NCBI GenBank assembly: GCA_026826555.1
Contig: JAKSZT010054304.1
Coordinates: 29,041,579 to 29,105,578, forward strand
DNA: 64,000 nt
From: Tolypeutes matacus
Taxonomy: Eukaryota; Chordata; Mammalia; Cingulata; Chlamyphoridae
Reading direction: 5' to 3'
Positions 58,831-64,000 of this stretch are shown here, piece after piece; position 1 is the first letter of the stretch, and each line of letters opens with the position of its first letter. The notes beneath the pieces were generated by a model that worked only from the letters and a program-made list of their open reading frames with translations, had not been told where the DNA came from and did no database searches. Position numbers and translations under genes: made by a program.

Positions 58831-60020
58831 GACTGGCTTCTTTCCACCAAGATGAGACTGCAGCCCTATCCTGGGCTCCAGCTCCACCTCCGGCAGGGAA
58901 GAAGTTGATAGGACCTGCACCAGGGTCTCCAGGCAACTGCAGGTGCTTTTGGCTGGCACAGACTGAATTGTCAGACACCTGGGGCTGCATTCCCACACCC
59001 CAATAGGACAGGAAAGGAGCTGTGTTTCTTTGGCTTCTCCTGGCAACTGCAGGCATTTTCAGCCCATAGGAACTGGTTTGCTGAGCATCTTTGAGTCCAT
59101 CTCCTTCTCTGACCCCCCATAAGATACGAGGGGGGTTGGTGTTCCCTCAGTCTCCTGGGCAACTGCAGGCATTATTGGCCTGCACAAACCCAATTGTTGG
59201 GCATCTGTGGCTCCACCTCCACCCTTAATAGGACAAGAAAGGGACTGTGTTTGCCCATCCTCTCTGGGTAACTGCAGGTGCTTTTGGCTCACACAGCCTG
59301 GACTGGCAGACACTTGTTGTTCTACCCTCACCTCCAATAGGAAAGGAGGGGTCTGTTGTTTCCACAGCTTGCGCAGACTGGACTGTTGGATGCTTATGGA
59401 TCCACCCCCATCCCCAATAGGATAGGAGGGGTCTCGTGTATCCACAGCCTCTCTGGGCAATGGTGGGTACCTTCAGCCTACAGGGAATGAATTGTTGGGT
59501 GCCTGTGGATCCAACCCCATGCTCTAAAAGGGTAGGAGGGGACTGGTGCTTCCTCAGACTCTCTGAGCAACAGCAGCTACTTTTGGCTTACAAGGACTGA
59601 AATGCTGGGCATTGGTGTTTCCATTCCCACCCTCTAAAAGGCAGTAGGGACAGTACTCCTTCAGCCTCTCAGGACAATGTCAGGCATATTGGGCCCACAC
59701 AGATTAGATAGTTGGGCACTCCAGAGTATCCATCCCCACCCCCAGCAGGTAGACCAGTGCTACATCAGTTTAAGTGGGCAACTGTGATTATTTTGGACCC
59801 ACATGGCATAGATTTCTACTTAAAACTGCAGCTCCATCCCCACCCCAGGTAGGGATGGAAGGGATGTGAAAATTCATCAGTCTATCCAGAAAACTACAGG
59901 CAGACTTATCCTGCACAACTTGGATTACTACACATGGCTGCAGCTCTGTCCTACTCCTGATAGAGGAGAAAGATAGGAGAGGCCTCATCAATTCCTGGGG
60001 CAATGTGGGCAGCTTCAGCC
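58830..60020 (+). repeat. Ten or so ~110-bp tandem units in the L1 5' UTR
   Basis: A CAACTGCAGG-like anchor recurs at 58,934, 59,044, 59,160, 59,269, 59,458, 59,568, 59,675, 59,779, 59,891 and 60,001. Steps are 110, 116, 109, 189, 110, 107, 104, 112 and 110 bases. The 189-base step holds one full unit and a unit shortened to about 80 bases. Each unit runs: anchor, TTTTGGC-type block, CACA-GACTG block, GGGCA(C/T)C block, CCACCCC...AATAGGA block, GGGACTG block, CTCTCTGGG block. Units differ by many substitutions, so the array is old or was built from diverged copies. Mouse L1 5' UTRs are also built of tandem monomers, but of different sequence and length. Confidence 0.85.
59059..59460 (-). other. 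Antisense open frame across the 5' UTR repeats
   Basis: A 133-codon minus-strand frame opening MPREAVDTRDPSYPIGDGGG and spanning parts of four tandem units. Because the unit length (about 110) is not a multiple of three, each unit is read in a different phase and the protein itself is not repetitive. GC-rich DNA has few stops, so it may be chance. Primate L1 carries an antisense ORF0 in its 5' UTR, which makes the position noteworthy but is no evidence of homology. Confidence 0.25.
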
Positions 60021-60143
60021 TACATAGGTTGCAGCATCAACTACATTCTTGGCTCCTACTACAAAATCAACAAAGGAGAAAAAACAAGAAAGCCCTAAAC
60101 AAGGGAGAAATTTCACCCAGAATAAATACATCTAGTAAGCCAG

Positions 60144-61011
60144 ATGCCAAGAAACCAACAAAAAATTATAATCCATAGCAAGGAACAGGAAGATATGGCC
60201 CAGTTAAAGGAACAAGATAAGATTTCAGATGACATAAAGGAGTTAAGACAACTAATCACAGATGTTCAAACAAATTTCCTTAATAAATTCAATGAGATGG
60301 CTAAAGAGATTAAAGATATTAAGAAGACACTGGGTGAGCACAAAGAAGAATTTGAAAGCATAAATTAAAAAACAGCATATCTAATGAGAATGAAAGGTGC
60401 AATAAATGAAATTAAAAATATCCAGGAGGCATATAACAGCAGATTTGAGGAGGCAGAAGAAAGGATCAGTGGGCTTGAAGACATGGCCTATGAAAACTAA
60501 CATACAAAAGAACAGATGAAGAAAAGAATGGAAAAAAATAAACAGGGATTCAGGGAATTAAATGACAGCAAAACTGTGCAAACATGAGTCCAGAAGGAGG
60601 AGAGAAGGGAAAAAGGAATATTAGAAAGAATATTTGAGAAATAATGGTAGAAAAATTCCCAACCTTTTTAAGGAAATAGATATCCATGTCCAAGAAGCAC
60701 ATCGTACAACCATCAGAATAAATTCAAATTGACCAACTATGAGACACATACTAATCAGTACGTCAAATGCCAAAGACAAAGAGAGAATTCTGAGAGCAGC
60801 AAGAGAAAAGCAATGCATAACACATAAGGGATATCCAATAAGATTAAGTTCCAATTTCTCATCAGAAACCATGGAGGCCAGAAGGCCGTGGTATGATATA
60901 TTTAAGATACTGCAAGAGAAAAACTGCCAGCCAAGAATTTTATATCTGGCAAGGTTATCTTTCAAAAATGAGGGAAAAATTAGAATATTTACAGATAAAG
61001 AGAAACTGTGA
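60144..61011 (+). pseudogene. L1 ORF1 pseudogene
   Basis: ORF1 makes the trimeric RNA-binding chaperone of the L1 particle. The start MPRNQQKIIIHSKEQEDMAQ is followed by a Lys/Glu/Asp-rich coiled coil with leucine-type heptads (KELRQLITDVQTNFLNKFNE and onward) to a stop at 60,366. Coiled-coil text continues downstream with further stops (RFEEAEERISGLEDMAYEN). The last part, 60,739-61,011, is the intact C-terminal domain: RILRAAREKQCITHKGYPIR, SSNFSSETMEARRPWYDIF, CQPRILYLARLSFKNEGKIR, ending IFTDKEKL. The RNA-binding core (SETMEARR, PRILY) is well kept. Total span of about 290 codons is close to the usual ORF1 size, with at least four stops or shifts. Confidence 0.85.
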
Positions 61012-61209
61012 GAGTTTATAACAAAAAGATCAGCTTTGCAGGAAATACTAAAGGAAGTGTTACAGCCTGAAAAGACGGGAAAGAGAGGCCTGAAAGAAAG
61101 TCTAGAAATGATGATTATATCAGTAGTAGTAACTAGAAGTTTCAAGAGTGGTGAAAATAAAATAACAGATAAAACCCAAAAGCCAAAAGGGATGCAATAA
61201 GAACCGCCT

Positions 61210-64000
61210 TTACAGTAAAAACATAGAATGTTAATGAATTAAACCCCTGAATCAAAAGAAACAGACTGGTGGAATGGATAAGAAAATATGAACCATGTAT
61301 ATGCTGTTCTGCAAGAAACTCACCTTAGACCCAAGGATACCAATAGATTGAAAGTGAAAGATTGGAAAAAGGTATTCCATGCACACAGTAACCCCCCAAA
61401 AAAGCTGAGGTAGCTACACTTATATCAGATGAAATAGACTTTAAATTTAAAACTGTTATACAGACAAGGAAGAACATTTCATATTAATAAAAGGTGTGAT
61501 CTCCAGGAAGAAATAACAATTGTAAATGTATGTGCACCTTACCAGGATGCCCCAAGATAGATGAGGCACACACTGGCAAAACTGAAGAGAGAAATAGATG
61601 TCTCTTCAATAATAGTTGGTTACTTCAATTCATGGTCACTGTCAGTATTTGATAGGGCAGGTGGACAGAGGATAAATAAATACACAGAGGGCTTGAATAA
61701 TATGATAAATGAACTAAATCTAACAGATATCTATACAGCATTGCATCCCAAAACAGCAGGATATATTTTCTTCTCCTAGATAGACCATATGTTGGGCCAC
61801 AAGACAAGTATCAATAAATTTGAAAAGATTGAAATTATACAAAACACATTCTCTGATCATAAGGTAATGAAGCTGAAAATCAATAATGGACAGAAAAAGG
61901 GAAAATTTATAAATATATGGAGAGTGAAAAACACACTCTTAAATAATCAGTGGGTCAAAGAAGAAATTACAAGAGAATTCTGCAAATATCTTGAGATGAA
62001 TGAAAATGAGAACATAATGTACCAAAACCTATGGGACACCGCAAAGGTTGTACTGAGAGGGAAATTTGTAGCCCTCAATGTGAACATTAAAAAAGAAGAA
62101 CTTAAATTGAAGATCTAAGTGCACATGCAGACAACCTAGTAAAACAACAGCAAATTAATCCTAAAGCAAGTAGAAGGAATGAAGTAACAAATATCAGAGA
62201 AGAAATAAATAAAATTGAGAACAACAAAAAAAATAGAACTAACCAAACCAAAACTTGATTCTTTGAGAAGATTAACAAACTTGACAAACACTTAGCTAGA
62301 CTGAATAATAAAAAAGAGAGAAGATGCAAATAAATGAAATAAAAAATAAAAACTGGAACATTACTACTGACCCCACAGAAATAAGAGGGATTATAAGAGG
62401 ATAGTATGAACTATTTTATTCCAAAAAACTAGAAAATGTAGACAAAATGGAAAAATTCCTAGGAATGTACAAACAACCTACCTTTACCCTAGAATAAATA
62501 GAAGACCTCCAAAACCAATCACAAGAGATTGAAACTGTTATCAAACAGCTCCCCAAAATGAAAAACCCAGGATCAGACAGTTTCACAGGTGAGTTCTACT
62601 AAGCATTCAAAAAGATTTAATGCTAATCCTATTCAAGCTTTTCCAAAAAATTGAACAAGAAGGAATGCTACAAACTCATTATGTGAAACCAAAATCACCC
62701 TAATACCAAAGCCAGATAAAGATATTATGAGAAAAAAAAAAATTACAGACACATTTCTCTAATGAATATGGATGCAAAAAGCCTCAATAAAATACTTTGT
62801 AATTGATCCAACAACACATTAAAATAATTATTTACCTTGATCAAGTGGTTTATACCAGGAATTTAAGGGTGGTTCAACACAAGAAAATCAATCAGCATAA
62901 TACACCACTTTAATAAATCAAAGAAGAAAAATTACATGGTCTTACTGATTGATGCAGAAAAAACATTTGACAAAATACTGCCTCCTTTTGGTGATAAGAA
63001 TACTACAAAATATAGGAACTGAAGGAAACTTTCTCAATATGATAAAGGCCATATATGAAAAACACACAGCTAACATTGTACTCAGTGGTGAAAGACTAAA
63101 AGCTTTCCCATTGAAATCAGAGATAAGACAAAGATGCCCACTGTCACTACTGTTGTTCAATATACTGCTAGAGGTTCTAGCGAGAGCAATCAAGAAAGAA
63201 AAAGAAATAAAAGGCATCCAAATCAGAACAGAAGAATTAAAACATACACTATTCACAGATGATATGATTCTATATCTAGAAAGTCCCAAAAAATGTATAA
63301 CAAAGCTGCTAAAGTCAATAAAAGATTTCAGTACAGTGTCAGGATACAAGATCAATACGCAAAAACCAGTGGTGTTTCTATACAATTGTAATGCATAATA
63401 TGAGGAGGAGGCCAGGAAAAAATTCCATTATCATAGCAACTAAAAGAATCAAATATTTAGGAATAAACCTAACCAAGGATGGAAAGCACTTGTATTCAGA
63501 AAACTACAATGTATTGCTAAAAGAAATCAAAAAAGACCTAAATAATTGGATGAACACTCCATGCTCATGGATTGGAAGACTAAATATCATTAAGATGAAA
63601 ATTCTAACCCAATTGATATACAGATTTAATGCAATCACAATAAAAATTCCACCAGTATTTTTTAAACAAATAGAAAATATAATTATCAAACTTATCTGGA
63701 AGGGTAAGAGGTCCCAATTAGCCAGAAACATCTTAAAAAAGAAAAGTGAAGTTGGAGGACTTTCACTTTCCAGACATTAAATCATATTAACTATCTACAG
63801 TGGTAAAAACAGCATGGTTGGCATAAAGATAGATACATAGAACAATGGAACTGAATTGATAGTTCAAAAATAGACCTTCACTGCTATGGCCAAGTGGTTT
63901 TTTGACAAGCTTGTCAAACCCACCCAGCTGGGGCAGAACACTCTATTCAACAAATGGTGCTAGGAGAACTGTATACCCATAGACAAAAGAAAGAAAGAAG
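61210..64000 (+). pseudogene. L1 ORF2 pseudogene (endonuclease and RT), cut by window end
   Basis: Endonuclease part: near 61,610 the frame reads IIVGYFNSWS where GDFN is expected, so the catalytic Asp is lost. LTDIYTALHPKTAGYIFFS lies at 61,720-61,779, then SDHKVMKLKINN near 61,852, the conserved SDH block. Linker: 61,789-62,118. RT part: 62,949-63,398 with ANIVLSGERLKAFPLKSEIR, CPLSLLLFNILLEVLARAIK and the catalytic box LFTDDMILYLESPKK (FxDD kept). The thumb and C-terminal part, 63,391-63,780, has RIKYLGINLTKDGKHLYSEN, PCSWIGRLNIIKMKILTQL and NIIIKLIWKGKRSQLARNIL. Frames change at about 61,780, 62,118 and 63,390. A PGSDSFTGEFY block at about 62,567-62,600 is followed by a stop. No cysteine-rich end is reached within the window. 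Confidence 0.85.

Larger units (their letters stand above)
58352..64000 (+). mobile_element. Near full-length L1 with tandem-repeat 5' UTR (runs off the window)
   Basis: Order of parts: non-repeated 5' leader (58,352-58,830) starting near GGGTGGAACAGAAGAAGCCA, tandem 5' UTR units (58,830-60,020), short link, ORF1 (60,144-61,010), spacer, ORF2 (about 61,210 to beyond the window). It is the only L1 here with a recognisable complete 5' end. ORF1 and ORF2 both carry stops and frameshifts, and the endonuclease aspartate of GDFN is replaced by tyrosine, so it is inactive. The window ends in the ORF2 C-terminal third. Confidence 0.9.

Noticed and set aside
58830..60020. CRISPR-like array
   Set aside because: Units of about 110 bases are contiguous and diverged, with no separate short repeats and unique spacers, and they form the 5' UTR of an L1 in a mammalian genome.
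62102..63385. Minus-strand open frames of 75 and 147 codons in the L1
   Set aside because: Antisense shadows of the ORF2 linker and RT domain.

Overview
The window reads as a gene-poor, AT-rich stretch of a mammalian nuclear genome, most probably a xenarthran (armadillo, sloth or anteater; nine-banded armadillo is my best guess). The main evidence is a set of tRNA-derived SINEs of the DAS type: a young copy at 12,518-12,693 with a perfect 15-bp target duplication, another at 26,787-26,874, and the tail of a third at 26,540-26,735 on the other strand. Lineage-specific LTRs and an unusual long L1 3' UTR support this. A 10-base run of N at 26,609-26,618 points to a draft assembly. I found no protein-coding gene of the host, no rRNA, no true tRNA gene and no CRISPR array. 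Nearly every open frame above 60 codons lies in a transposon relic or is AT-rich noise.

Layout from left to right. 1-2,390 is an L1 with an internally deleted ORF2 and a long 3' UTR. 2,560-4,110 is a second, isolated copy of that 3' UTR. 5,120-8,690 is an old L1 on the minus strand. 10,398-10,800 is an LTR. 11,480-16,735 holds L1 pieces, including an ORF1-to-ORF2 relic with the young SINE in its probable 5' part. 17,760-23,700 carries L1 3' fragments, a MIR and an ATGG microsatellite. 23,940-36,440 is dense in MaLR-type LTRs on the minus strand, one with its internal region attached, and includes an L1 with an inverted 5' part (29,885-32,155). 39,290-44,845 has three plus-strand LTRs, one a solo LTR with a clean 5-bp duplication and one split by what looks like a retrocopied mRNA tail. 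45,120-45,613 is a short DNA transposon with inverted ends. 47,360-48,640 is the long L1 3' UTR again, inverted. 50,458-51,082 is another solo LTR. 51,090-58,260 is largely unassigned AT-rich DNA. 58,268 to the window end is the most complete element, an L1 with a 5' UTR of about ten 110-bp tandem units, a broken ORF1 and a broken ORF2.

The elements do not form a pathway. They record layered insertion: L1-type machinery moved the SINEs and the retrocopy, and LTR elements left solo LTRs. The most interesting items are the tandem-repeat 5' UTR at 58,830-60,020 with its antisense open frame, the long L1 3' UTR module seen in opposite orientations about 44 kb apart, and the candidate retrocopied mRNA tail at 44,115-44,418. 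I see no convincing undescribed functional system. Family names come from recalled sequence features, without a database search, and should be treated so.
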